NCBI GenBank assembly: GCA_015680905.1
Contig: CM027383.1
Span: forward strand, 87,143,001 to 87,207,000
Direction: 5' to 3'
From: Coptis chinensis
Taxonomy: Eukaryota > Streptophyta > Magnoliopsida > Ranunculales > Ranunculaceae
Length of the DNA: 64,000 bases
In this document: positions 33,288-44,445 of the stretch, one piece after another
Layout of the letters: each line of letters opens with the position of its first letter
Position numbering within the stretch: position 1 is the first letter of the stretch
Notes under the pieces: model-generated
What the model saw: the letters and a program-made list of their open reading frames with translations, nothing else
The model's database searches: none
Told to the model about the DNA's origin: nothing
Program-made: the position numbers and the translations under genes

Positions 33288-34778
33288 CTGCCCAAGATTT
33301 TCCGAACCTTTTACGTTTTTGCAAATCCGTCATAAGTTCATGCAACTTGATCTCAAAAACTCTAGCGACAATTTCAGGGAAATCGACGTGTGTATATCTA
33401 GGATCAATCTTGTCAATACATTTTTTAACTTCAGGCCATTTAGGATTGCAAGTAAAAGTTATGAATAGATCAGGAGATCCAGCCCACCGACAAATCACAA
33501 TAGCGTCTTGATAGTTTTGCAGCATATAACGTGGACCTCCGGTGAAAGAAAATGGTAGAACTATTCGCCTTCCAACAAAACCTAGTTTTGAATCTCCAAA
33601 AAGTACTGCATCAACTAATCCTTGATAAAGCTCAGCACGAATAGTCTGCTGGTTATTTCTAACCCAATCAACTCTAATCTGTTCTACAGCACAGTAAGAA
33701 TCAACAATAAGTTGTTGTTTCAAGCGTCCACTAAGAACAATTATTTTTCCTTCTTTTAGTCTCATTTGCAATCTGAAAGTGTAGAACTCCATCATGCTTA
33801 TGTTTGTCCTTTTCCCAACTTTGATATTATTCCGATAAGGGATATCAATCTTATATCCGTCTTCAGCATGAGGAAACAAAAGAGGATATTGCATGGGCAT
33901 GAAACTTGGGTGCAATTCATTTATTCTTTTCAGGCCATATCCTTTTTTGTCCACCACAATATCATGGTAATTACTAAATTCACTCTCTTCCTTAACAATA
34001 AGTGCAACAACTTCAGATGATGTCGGCATGTTATAAAGTCTCCCATCTTTTTGTCTTGTACTAATAAGTTTTATACTTAAATCACCAACTTCAGACTCTT
34101 TAAACATGTCCCTTGCCATTCTATAAGTCTCAGTAAGTTTGTTTGTATTGTTCAACATATCTATCAATCCCTTCACAATATCTGGATCCAACTCTTCTTC
34201 AGACCCATTTGTCAAAAAATTCTTACTAAGAGAGTTCATTATGTTCACAACTTCATTATCAGTATCATATATGTAAATTGGGAAAACTTAGGGCATAAAC
34301 CTTCAGGTGGAAGCAAGGTACCAATTTTGTGGTGGTTTTGCCCTTTTATCTTGTAGACGTATGGACCATGACCATTGTTTATTGATTCTTGAACATCACC
34401 TCCTGTGGATGTAAAAGCAAACATGTTGTTATATACTTTGATATTTTTCATAAACTTTTTGAATCTGGAGCCAGAATTACAGTTCATAAGCTCATTTAAA
34501 AAATAATCAGGTGTATCTTTCAAAAAAGGTAGTTGAACTTTCCCTCCACCGCAACATATAGAGAACTTTAGATTTTTAGGATTTTTCGTTCGGTCATTCC
34601 TTTCTTCATACCAAACAATGGCATCACAGTAAGGACATACCGATGTTGGTTCTCCAAAATCCAACGGTTGGAAACAATGCCCTGAATTAAAATGAATATT
34701 AAAAACTATAACTAATAATATTAAAAATAAAATAATATTAAAAACTATAACTAATAATATAACTAATATAATACTTAC

Positions 34779-35066
34779 TTTCATGAAAAAATTCACTTGG
34801 TTTCTCATTGGAAACTTCAACTTCCATATGGTCATTTGTATCGTTTTCATCTTCTACTTCTGAATCAATCCCACTGATTTGAGAATCGTAGTCATCGTCA
34901 CTTTCTCCAACACTATCCGGTTGATATAAGTGAATTTTTCAGGAATAATGGTTGTCATCACTTGTTTCACCATCACAATTAACATAACCATGAGCTTTAC
35001 TTAATATACGTCTTCTTTTATATTTACTATTTTTAGATTTTTCATTATTTGACTATGGTCCATCCA
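34779..35066 (-). pseudogene. Helitron gene exon 3: basic-acidic linker
   Basis: This 288-nt exon (96 codons) begins VDGP, a stop, SNNEKSKNSKYKRRRILSKA, a nuclear-localisation-like basic run. A second stop follows DDNHYS. Then comes an acidic stretch, SVGESDDDYDSQISGIDSEV, and MEVEVSNEKPSEFFHE before the donor. Exon length is a multiple of three and the entry and exit phases (1 and 1) connect HD2 to Rep in frame. The words (I/M)EVEVS(Y/N)EK occur in both this exon and HD2, suggesting shared origin. No domain is recognised. Confidence 0.6.
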
Positions 35067-35136
35067 CTATATAAGAATAAAACATATTAATTACAACTCA
35101 AAGGCAAGTAATAATGAACAATGAAGAATGTTTTAC

Positions 35137-35388
35137 CAGGTTCATTAGGAAACGACTGGGAACTGTGTTTATCTTTTTTGTATTTGACTCGGTGATTCCT
35201 AAACCAATTCTTTATATTATCTTTTGAAATTTGACCATGTACTAACAATTCCGTTGTCAAGAGTTTGATTTCTTCCTTAGTATAATATGAACTTTTTTGA
35301 TTAAATGCACTTTCAAGTATCTGAAGCTGCATCGCTATTGCGGACCAACGTTTCTCATATGAAACTTCAACTTCAATATTGTTATCCA
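35137..35388 (-). pseudogene. Helitron gene exon 2: WOX-like homeodomain HD2
   Basis: The 252-nt exon (84 codons) encodes VDNNIEVEVSYEKRWSAIAM, QLQILESAFN, TKEEIKLLTTELLVHGQISK and DNIKNWFRNHRVKYKKDK. The W-F-x-N-x-R helix 3 and the LTTELLVHGQI helix 2 resemble WOX13-type domains. It is open throughout. The donor ACCTG|GTAAAA is good. The acceptor position, found by alignment with the next exon (TTATATAG|TGGATG), reads TTATACAA|TGGATA, so its AG is mutated. HD1 and HD2 are diverged copies of each other, and the introns after them are also similar. Confidence 0.72.
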
Positions 35389-35489
35389 TTGTATAAGAAT
35401 AAAACATATTAAGTAAACAAATATAACTCAAGTAACAATGAACAATAAAGAAGGTCTTAACATCTATTGACAAAACTATAATGGAAGAC

Positions 35490-35694
35490 CTTCCACTTGT
35501 CCATTCTTTCTAGATCTCTCCCGTTTGTTATAAAACCACTTATTCACATTTGTTTCTGTAACCTCACTATGTTCTTTCAACTGATTTGTGATATCTTGGA
35601 TTTGCAGTTGAGTAGGTTGATTGAAATGATTGAAGGTCTGCTCCAATATTTGAATCTGCATCGTTGTAGGACTCCAACGTTTTTTGGTCGTCAT
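35490..35694 (-). pseudogene. Helitron gene exon 1: WOX-like homeodomain HD1
   Basis: The ATG at 35694 opens MTTKKRWSPTTMQIQILEQT. Helix 2 follows as IQDITNQLKEHSEV, then helix 3 NVNKWFYNKRERSRKN. The W-F-x-N-x-R core is that of a homeodomain. The RWSPT.MQ.QILE start, the longer loops and the N-V-x-x-W-F spacing match WUSCHEL-related (WOX) domains, where the usual text is NVFYWFQNHKARER. The exon ends GQVEG|gtcttcc in phase 1. The domain is fully open with no stop. WOX proteins are plant DNA-binding developmental regulators. Here the domain lies directly 5' of Rep on the same strand. Confidence 0.75.
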
Positions 35695-36515
35695 CTAACA
35701 AATTAAGGCATTGAAAAATTAAATTAGGGAAATTGTCAAGCAAGGTAAGACAGTGAGGAAATAATTATGTTTTATAACATATATATACACACACACGAAG
35801 TGTTTTTGTCTTAGAAGTCTAATACAATGGGAACTCTATTATCTTGTTTTTGTCTTAAAAAATTGTTTTGTTTGCCCGAATGTGATGCTTTGGGGCATAT
35901 CTAACTGATAATGATCTTTGCGTGCTTAAGCTATTCTGTTTTTCACACTTTGCTTGCCCATCTATTCTTTTGGAACCTATGTTATCCATCTCCCTTGAAT
36001 CTTTGTGTAGAATGTGTTGGGATATCTTGAGGTTCTTTTAGCTTCATGGACCTGGGAGTATTCTCTTTGAGGGGTAGTCATGTGTGGTACTGTGGTCCTT
36101 GCTCCGTTTCTCTGTTATGCTAGTGTGGAAGTTTTGAACGCAAGTGTTGACTTTTTGAGTGCGTTTATGCTGACTGTATAGTTGGGTGAAATTGGAAGAG
36201 TGGGATTAGAGGCACAGTTTATCTTTAGGTGGAATAGTGGTTTCATTGTTCTTGGCTATGTTATGTTAAGTCGATACTGCTTTTGGGAGTGGGTGGTCGT
36301 GGCTGTGTTTTCAATTCCTAATTATGTATACCTGTTTTTTCCCCTATTTAGGTTTAGTCGTGTAGAGGGTGTGATTGCGACTTCTGGTTGTCTTTACTAA
36401 TATCAATATATTGTCTCTTTTGAAGTTGTTATTGTCGTTTCCCCGACTTTCCTATCTATTGGTTTATGAATATTTTTTTTTTTCTTTGATGTTATGAAGT
36501 TTCATTATCTTTGGC
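35695..36515. other. No recognisable gene
   Basis: Sequence upstream of the Helitron gene. The ORF at 36182-36400 (72 codons, hydrophobic) has no motif I recognise. The Helitron 5' end could lie here but no clear TC-terminus was found. Confidence 0.35.
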
Positions 36516-36616
36516 AGGATTTTCTTGAGAGCAGAAGTGAAGCTTGTAGAGACTTTTTTGGGCGTTTGAAAGAATCATTGGCAATTTAGGGAAGCAGATT
36601 ACCAGTTGATGCCAGG
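36516..36616 (+). pseudogene. Unidentified exon-like block
   Basis: An acceptor-like CTTTGGCAG precedes DFLESRSEACRDFFGRLKES LAI, then a stop, with a donor-like CCAG|GTATTT about 100 bp on. I do not recognise the gene. Confidence 0.3.
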
Positions 36617-36847
36617 TATTTACATTGATGCTGTTATTTGCATTAAATATTTGAACGACTAGAAAAGAAATGGCAAATTTGGTCCAGTGTGTGTTTTTTT
36701 TATTAAGATCTTGCTTCTTATATAGAAGTGGGCACTGTAGAAACTATTCAAGAAATATAAAGAAAACTGTTTGAGTGACCTAGTAACTCTGAAATGTCTT
36801 GGAGTTGGTTCTTCTTTTCATTCTCTGAAATATGGTATAAATGGCAA

Positions 36848-37010
36848 GTATTATTTGGAATCAAGCCAGATGGAAAGAAGAAGTTCATTAGTCAACTTCA
36901 AAAGGATTAAAAAATTATAGCCGTGGTCGGCGATGGAATCAATGATGCAGTTGCCTTGGCAGCATAAGACATTGGAGTTGCCATGGGTGGAAGTGAAAAG
37001 GATCAAAAGG
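36848..37010 (+). pseudogene. Cu-transporting P1B-type ATPase fragment (PAA/HMA-like)
   Basis: The text GIKPDGKKKFISQLQKD, a stop, KIIAVVGDGINDAVALAA, a stop, DIGVAMGGS ends in the donor-like AAAAG|GTAAGC. GDGINDA is the hinge motif of all P-type ATPases. KPD.KKKFI..LQK plus the DIGVAMG context resembles the chloroplast copper ATPases PAA1/PAA2. Full proteins are about 900 residues in the envelope or thylakoid membrane. Only about 50 codons remain, with two stops. Confidence 0.72.
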
Positions 37011-37019
37011 TAAGCTATG

Positions 37020-40000
37020 TGGTGTGTTTGGTAGGATAACTTGGCAAGATGGAATACACAATGGCAGTATGCATGTTGCAGTTACACAGATTAACATTTG
37101 ATGTTTGTGTTTCATATAAATAAAAGGTCTATTAGAGGTATAATTTAGTGCTAAGCATTCTACTAAAATTTCAATTTAGATAAACATTCACGGGTAAGCA
37201 GCCACCACTACTTCTTGAACTTTTTTTTTTCCTTTTCTGATTTCTTTTCAGTTATATTTTTCGTATGTCAGGGGTTCCTCTTGTCTACTTCAAATACATA
37301 TGAATGTTTGCACATACACATGATGAGGTCTAAGAAGGGCATGAGCTAGAAAGTCAGAAATTGCAAACTATTTTCAAGCTTAATTAGATGGTTTGTTGAA
37401 ACAACAGTCCGATCCTTGCTCATTGTAAGATGAAGAAGCACTAGTACTTGTTGACCCAAAAGAAGTTAAAGCAAGAAGTTGGGGCTCAGGGTGTGTAAGT
37501 TGCACAACTTGAAGGATCAAAACAAAAGGGGAAAAAAAAAACTTTGATATGATAAACGCGGACATCCAAAATCAGCCTTGCAATGGTAGATCCAAATCTA
37601 GAGGAGTCGAGTTCTTCTACCATTATTGGCGGACACTGATCTCTATAGTAAAAGATTATTAAAGAATTGTTAAAGTTTATTTTGATTATGAAAGAAGATC
37701 TGTTAAGGTTTATTTTGAAAATAATGAGAGCAGTCCAATATTAAATTTGGTGGTACTCTTACTTCGCATTTTTTTCTCCTTTTTTTTCTCTTGATTTCTA
37801 GAGAGTACTTTTGTAGTAATACCTCTTTTCCTCATCCAACTCTTCATATTTGTTTATATAGGACTCAGGGATGTGAGGTTTGTAGATCACGTTGTTGCTT
37901 TGCATATGTGGATACTAATTTAAGTTGCTGGGAGTCTATAAATTTAGCATATAATTACTAAATTGATTATATATTTCCAGAATCCCTTAAAACTGGGATG
38001 AAGGCTAAAAGTAAAGCAGGCAGAGAGTTAGGAGACAAATATCGATCTTATTCACTGAAAGCTGATCATGATCTAGAAATTGTCTTCTTCAATGGAACTG
38101 GGAATTATAAAACAGTTTGTTTAAGATATATGTTATATAAACATATACATAAAATTCATTCATTTATTAGAAAATTTAAGAAGTCATTACAATATAAAAA
38201 TAACTCTGCAGGTCCACTCTTGGCTGCCTAAGCAGCAAGTGTTTTTGAGCAAACATGTTACATGCTCTAAGGGTATGTCTAAAATAAACGAAGTTCATTA
38301 CAAAAAGATTTATAACAAAATATATTTGTAAGCAGACGTATTAGCCTTGTTCTTTCTTGAGCAAGCATCTTAAAAGCTTCCTTCATTGCCTGCCAACCAT
38401 AGCTAGAGTATCATGATAACCATCACTTTTTAAAGCATCATCAAACTTAATCTTTACCAAACCAAGTGGTGGGCAAATGGTGATGAATATGTTATTGTTT
38501 TGTTGCCCCTGCTAAGAAGCTCCAATGAAATCAATTACGCTCCCTGCAAATGACATATGAAGCATTTATGGATATCTTAAGGAAGATGCCCCTTAAGACT
38601 ATGATGTGTATCTTCTTAGTGTTTGATGGATTTCAAGAATCGTCAAGTAATGAAATCATTAAGGCAAAATGACATAGTAAATAAGATTGTGTCAAATTCC
38701 AACAACAACATATGTCACTAAATGCAAGAACTCTATTAATAATCGCAAAATAGTAGCAGACACATCTTTTATGGAATTTAAATAGTATATCATCGACCTT
38801 TTATATAAATAAAAAATATTATAAACACACAACAGTGGTTGTTCTCTACTTTCTCTAACCACTCCCTAATATTGGTCGTGATTTCCACCTCATGGAAAAA
38901 ATAAGCAATATGGAGCCATAAAAATATATTGTAGATGCAAACATTGAAGCAATATAGGCAATATACGTAACTTAAGGTCCCTATAATAGTTTAGTCCATC
39001 ATGGGGTTGATTAACTGGACAAATTTTATAGGATGAAGGCTCCTATGGTTTTGCTTCTTTGAACTACTTTCATGACTAATGTCAATTCAAATTCACAATC
39101 ATCCAGAAAATTGTTCCCCATTGTCAGGGGCGACTAAGAAACTATATTGGTCACAAAGGACCTTGTAGTGTTAGTAGCGAGGTAGTATTGAATTTCCTCA
39201 ATGTCTTATGGTATAAGACATTGGGTGAGCATGCCAGCCTGATGCCAGTGGATGCCATATTTTCAAGTACACATCAAATGAGAAAGATTTTAATAACTAT
39301 ATAAATGTGATGAGATTGGAATAAAGAAAATCTATTATCTGTTGCATCAAGATTCACATTGAATGTCATTATAGGTAGCCACATCCTTGGATTCATATGT
39401 ATTGACTCTTAGTTATAGTCATTCAAATCTATAATTATCAAATGCTAAACAATCCTTTTAGCCAAACAAAATGAATACATACTATTAAAGAATAAACCAT
39501 GGAAAAACAATGTATAGACGCTTACGAAACACCAACATACAATAGAGAATACCATATCTCAAAAGGAGTTCGGTTTTTGTGTTTAGGTATGGATTGCTTC
39601 AATTCAATTTAGCATTGCGTTGTGATAATGCAATATTCTTGGGGACTAATAGATAAAAGTGAGCGAGTAGTACAAAGACACATCATATAGCAAACTATAT
39701 TTATTTTGTCCAATTACTTAATCCGATGGATTATAAGTCATGGCAAGATAAACGAAAAATTACTATAGTGATGGAGCAATGCAAAATTTGTTGCCCAAAT
39801 TGTAAGGCTGCATGCAAGAGAGCTGATAAGCATCCAAAAGTGTATTATGAAACCCCGTTGAGACATATAAATTTGGTTAACTATGTGTTTAATAATCATG
39901 AAATAAATATGTTTTCATACTTTTGCACATGGAAATATGGTTTAAACCTACAATAAAAGCATTCTTTCAAATCCATACAAGCATCAAACTTCCGAAGCTC

Positions 40001-42040
40001 CTACCTCTTGAACCATAACTCAATGCGACAAGTGAAATGCTCATAATCGTATGATGAACTCTACGCATAGGCGGGAAGTTGTAAAATTGCCCAAAAACCG
40101 GACCGCCACTGGACTGCAAGATTGGATGAGTCATCAATCATGGAGCATGTCAAGACAAAAATGACAAATTATTGGTGCAAAGTTGACACCTTGCATGTAA
40201 TTAATTAGATTAGGTGTTAATAGTGAAAAAAAAGGCAAGGTGTCACTTTGTTTTAATGTGGTGGATAAAAATGAAGTAAATATGGTTTGATGTTTCACAT
40301 GGGAGGAAATGAGATGTCTTTCAAATGAAGAACAAAACAAAACAAGGGAGGGGACACTCCATTTACTCCCTTGACTTCTTTTCCTTACCTTGTATTATTT
40401 TAGTTCCTTAGTCATTCTTATTATTTAGTTTTTAGTTTTAGGAAAAAAAGCTTGTAATAGTTTTAATGGAGGAAACCTTGGTTTTCTTCTAGAAAATAAA
40501 TAAAAAGCAAGTGAGTTTAGTTAGTTTTTCTTCTTCCTCTTTCTCTCTCTTTTTTGTTCTTCTAGTTTGTAATCCTTTATCCCAAGGATCATGAGCTAAC
40601 TTCCCTTTTTGGGGAGTTAATCCAACTCATGTGAGGGAAAATAATTATTGTTGGTTTGGTAGGTTGTTAGGAAGAACAACTAGACCTACATCCTATCCCA
40701 AAATGATAGTTGGTGTAGTGTCTAGTTAAGAATCAAGGAATGAGCTTAGAGATAAGTCATTGCTTGATTCCAATTGCTAACATGTATGAGTTTAGAAATT
40801 AGCCATACATATTAGGGATCAAGTTTTCTTCTATTAGGGCTTGTCTATGAGTCTAAGAAGAATCAATTGAATCTTTTCAAATCAACAACTAAATGTTATT
40901 TTCACATGAGGAGGATTAGCTCTCCACCTTTTATTTAGTAAATTGTATTTTGTCTTAGTTGCATATTTCGAATCTTAATGTTTTTATTTAATGCTTGTGT
41001 AGGAAAGAAACCTAGTTTTAATATAAACTTACTCACTAGTCCCCTAAGAGTAACAACCAACTTGTAGTTGTCCTAACTTTTAGGTTAGTTCGATCCTTAC
41101 TTCAACTTTACGAACGCGAAGATCGTGAGTAAGGAACTTTGAGTTCGCTTTTGCATCAAATTAGAGAGTCAAATCTCTAACGTAGTAAAAAAAAAAGCTA
41201 ATATCAAGAGCTACATAGAAAAATAATATATAAAATGGGAAATGCTCCACTCAATACCCCACATTACAAATCAACTATTTATATAAGAGCTAGATTTTGA
41301 CTATAACAATTTTAACATTCATATCACCTCATAGAAAGGGCAATAACAACCTACATGAGTAGCTTTTCATATTTCTGTTGATGATGTTTGATATCTAAGA
41401 GGTTACCATATTATCATTAGAATCTAAGAGGTAATGGCAATCAAGATCGGGGAGTGACTATGTTTTCTGAATAAACAAAGGAGAAAACAACAAATAGCGG
41501 GAGACTCAAATAACCAAGAACATGATGATGCTTCTGGCCTAATGGCATATTATGGAAGTTGGAATTCAAAGGATTGTGAGTTGGTCGTATTTAATAATAG
41601 TGCATGTGAGCATTCTGGCTTACACCAACCCATATGACAGTGCTAATTAACTAATTATTCTGTGAATTATGAATAAGATGTAAAGCCAATTGCATGAGTT
41701 CAAAAGAAGTTTCACCTAGACAGTAAACGATAGATGAGATTTTATAAATGGAATAGCTAGAGCACCTTTTTGTCTACCTTTTAGTAGAGAAAACAAAATG
41801 AATTCAATTTTGGAGTTCCTATAAAACTGCCTAACTGCCACAGACAGCAGTTGTGTGCATGTGTACTAAACATTGCAGTAAAATACAAAACACCAAGATA
41901 AACATTGAAATGGCAAACTTTGTATCAGTATGCATTTCAAAATACAAAGCACCAAGATAAACTTCTTCAAATTGTATACGGTCAAGCAAAATATAGTATT
42001 AGAATTTCATAATATCTAGGTAAGAGACCAACTGCTACAA
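37020..42040. other. Gene-poor stretch with unidentified exon-like scraps
   Basis: I see no complete gene. Short frames at 37998-38231 and 39726-39956 (CKICCPNCKAACK in the latter) have no family I recognise. A Ty3/gypsy-like LTR or leader remnant may lie around 40350-41190: it has AT-rich text, a GTTTGTAATC run and TTTGCATCAAATTAGAGAG. That is a weak impression. Confidence 0.35.
38350..38545 (-). pseudogene. Unidentified exon-like fragment
   Basis: After an acceptor-like ATTTGCAG the minus strand reads GSVIDFIGAS, a stop, QGQQNNNIFITICPPLGLVK, IKFDDALKSDGYHDTLAMVG. The composition is protein-like but I do not recognise the family. Confidence 0.35.
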
Positions 42041-42049
42041 CAGGAAGCT

Positions 42050-42190
42050 ACTTTTGTGTTATCAAAGCCTACTTGTCCATGAATTCGCTCAATTGCTTTG
42101 CACATAAGCTCCCTAGTATTCAATGTCCCAGTTTTATCAAATGCAATAGTAGAGCATCTAATACATGGCCACCATTCAACAATATTCCCT
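42050..42190 (-). pseudogene. HMA1-like metal P-type ATPase fragment (phosphorylation site)
   Basis: The minus strand encodes CSTIAFDKTGTLNTRELMCK, then AIERIHGQVGFDNTK. DKTGTL is the phosphorylated-Asp motif shared by all P-type ATPases. IAFDKTGTL.T..L.CKAIE.I.G resembles the plastid-envelope HMA1 (usual text TLTTG). About 45 codons remain with no adjoining exons. It is on the opposite strand to the PAA-like piece at 36848, so the two are separate fragments. Confidence 0.7.
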
Positions 42191-42429
42191 GAAAAGACAA
42201 ACTAAGAATTGTCATGGGCGACTTGCGGATGATCTTGAAAATTAGAAGACGAAGTATAATCGTCCTCTCACTTATCCTAGTTCTAGTTCGAGTGTTTGAT
42301 TTCATATTAAGGGACCTATAAAGTATTATGAATGAACCTTAAAAGAAAGAAGCATTCAAAATCAAAAGAATGATTATTTAAATAGGTTTATATAACAATT
42401 AATGCCCGCAAGTTTGTAAGTCTACATAC

Positions 42430-42722
42430 ATGTCCCCTTGCTCATTGCGTTCAGCAAAATCAAGATTCCACTTTGTGACTCTTTGCATGGCTACACATCC
42501 ACTAATGGCAAATGATTTGAGGAGGTTCAAACTTCAAAGTAGACGCGGACTGCACATAGGCTCAAAGCAGCCTTTAGGGATCAGGTGTTCTAGATTTCTC
42601 ATTGAAGGCATCACTATTGATATTGTCCCCCGATAGCTGGGAAGTTTTTCCCCATTCCTGACCTCAAATGGGTTGAACCTTGGTTTAGCAAATTGTCCTA
42701 CCATCCTTCCTACCTGTTTCAA
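42430..42722 (-). pseudogene. DAHP synthase (shikimate pathway) fragment
   Basis: The text [20 protein letters not shown], then [10 protein letters not shown], an altered stretch, and after a frame change AMQRVTKWNLDFAERNEQGD matches plant-type (class II) 3-deoxy-D-arabino-heptulosonate 7-phosphate synthase. There the order GRMAGQFAKPRS.P.E, LP.YRGD, AMQRV.QWNLDF..HSEQGD is strongly conserved. The enzyme is about 500 residues and plastid-located. About 98 codons remain. The middle is scrambled (the RGDN.NG motif reads RGTIS), and no other exons are near. Confidence 0.78.
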
Positions 42723-42739
42723 TGGCGAAAGAAGAAACC

Positions 42740-44445
42740 TTTATTGTAGACTAAATTCAAGAGGTTATTTCTACATTGTGGCTTGTTCAGGTGTTAATAC
42801 TTATTTGCATGTGTTGATGTATGGAGATTTAGATAAAAGACTATGATGCAATTTAATGACAAAGGTGCTTGCACATATATACACCTGTCTTGCAAATAAT
42901 AACATCTCTACCAAGGGTGTATCTCAGTGACATACTACACAAACTCCATCATTGTTTAAACATATCTAAATTACACCGATAAATGATTAGAAGAATGTCT
43001 AAATCACTGAGCTCAGTAATGGAGATTGTGTATATAGTCTAATCATTGACATGAATATTTTACGAATCTTAGCTTGAATTCGTGTTGTGCGTATTGGGTT
43101 TGGTGTTGAAGAGAAGTTTGGGTTTATTCTTATTAGAGTTTTGTAAGTGAACCAATGTGAAGTGAAGGCACACTCGCCATTTTTTTTTTTTGCTTTGAAA
43201 ACAAAATGTGAAAATGGGTGATGTGGTTATGAGGTTTTGAGAGAAAGGAGAAGAAAGGGTTTCGGATGGGTAGGATGGAGAGAGATTTGAGGAGAGAAGA
43301 ATGGTTTTTTTTAGTGTCTTTTGGGTTTCTTTTTCTCGCCTTATTTTCCATGAGTAATTTTTTACTCTCCTGATTTCGCGTGAGTAAAGGTTGGACTCAA
43401 GAATCATACAATTTGTACAGGATGCAAGTAAAACTGTTTCTTTTCACACCAAGAGCTGAGCAGCAGGAAGAACATATACTCGATATATACTCGATAGTTT
43501 CATCATATTCCCCATGCAGGGTGGTTGTGATCAACAATTCATTTATATTGTAAAAAGTTATGTACACTGGAAAATCTTGACCATCCCTGACTATCATGTT
43601 TTACTGTTCTTTGACGTCCCTCCACACACACACAAACACTCCCTAACCTACCCCACCCACCTCTCACAAAAAAAAAAAAAAAAAGTAAATACATAGATGA
43701 CTATATAATCTGCAGATATATTGTCTTGATGTTCATCATGAATCCAAGTAAAATACTTTTCAATGGAACAGCAATCTCAGTTCAATTTACTGATCTATAT
43801 ATTTTCATCCTAAACTAAACACATTCTTATCAATCAGTCGGCAACAACCCAAAAATAAAGAGACAACCAGTCGGCAACAAATAACCAAAAATCAAGTACT
43901 AAAATTAAAGAAAATAAAGAAATCAGTAGCAAAAAAACAATCATCGTCAAGATACTACAACAAATCCCGATAGAAAGAAATTGAAACAATAGCATACAAT
44001 GCAGTAACAAAAAAACAATGTATAATTGATTCAAGGAATGCATAAGTGATTTGGGGAAATACCAATTTGATCAATAGCAGTAGCAACATTGAGCATCTCG
44101 ATCAGAGATACAGAGAGAGAGAGTGCGAGTGAGAGTGTGATCAACAATGAATAGAGTGTTTTGTTTGCTAAATTGAGAGGTGGAGAAAGAAGGTTATGGG
44201 ATAAAGAAGGTATGTGAATTACGGTCAATCTATTTGATCGGTCCGGTCCTTTTTATGTCATTCTTTTGGTGTTTTAAAACGAAACAAAGGTTTAGTGGGT
44301 TTTGTAAACTTTTTAAGTTGTTCAGCCAATTTTTTCTCCACTTTTTTCTTAATCCATCCTAATTTCTCGTGAGTAAAGAGGGTACTTAAAATTTGCTTAG
44401 GTGGACAGCCTCAGAGAGCTTGAAAAGAGACTACTATTATATATA
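42740..44445. other. No recognisable gene
   Basis: AT-rich. Frames at 43069-43407, 43397-43597, 43834-44043 and 44031-44228 show no motif. A purine-rich GAGAGAGAGTGCGAGTGAGA lies near 44115. Confidence 0.4.

Larger units (their letters stand above)
29799..34681 (-). pseudogene. Helitron Rep (rolling-circle nuclease) region, two exons
   Basis: Exon 34681-33288 has HCFQPLDFGEPTSVCPYCDA with C-x2-C, NNMFAFTSTGGD, then after a one-base frameshift near 34250 the Helitron-like N domain: FMPMQYPLLFPHAEDGYK, YCAVEQIRVDWVRNNQQ and FITFTCNPKWPEV. It ends at FGKSWAG|gtaagt. Exon 30840-29799 continues ALYTIEFQKTGLPYAHILL. The HUH motif, normally P-H-A-H, reads P-Y-A-H. After another frameshift MIHGPCGESKPNSLC and KYLFKYINKGKDR (the catalytic Tyr pair) follow. 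Rep nicks and joins single strands during rolling-circle transposition. The intron of 2447 bp between the exons is unusually long. Confidence 0.85.
27178..35694 (-). mobile_element. Autonomous-type Helitron (inactive) with homeodomain-Rep-helicase gene
   Basis: The minus strand encodes a rolling-circle Rep followed by a PIF1-type helicase, the hallmark of Helitrons. Exons inferred from matching splice sites are 35694-35490, 35388-35137, 35066-34779, 34681-33288, 30840-29799, 29179-27322 and from 27200 down. The first two carry homeodomains. Stops, several frameshifts and a changed HUH motif disable it. Two introns hold foreign fragments (a subtilase exon and a LINE piece). I could not find the 5' TC or 3' hairpin-CTAG ends, so the limits given are those of the coding region only. 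Confidence 0.85.

Noticed and set aside
35389..35473. Apparent N-terminal extension MSIDVKTFFIVHCYLSYICL before HD2
   Set aside because: It is intron sequence read through. The same words appear after HD2 (GKTFFIVHYYL) because the two introns are homologous.
37640..37665. TCTCTATAGTAAAAGATTAT as a Helitron 5' end
   Set aside because: It resembles Helitron starts but is on the plus strand, has no matching CTAG end, and does not fit the minus-strand Helitron.
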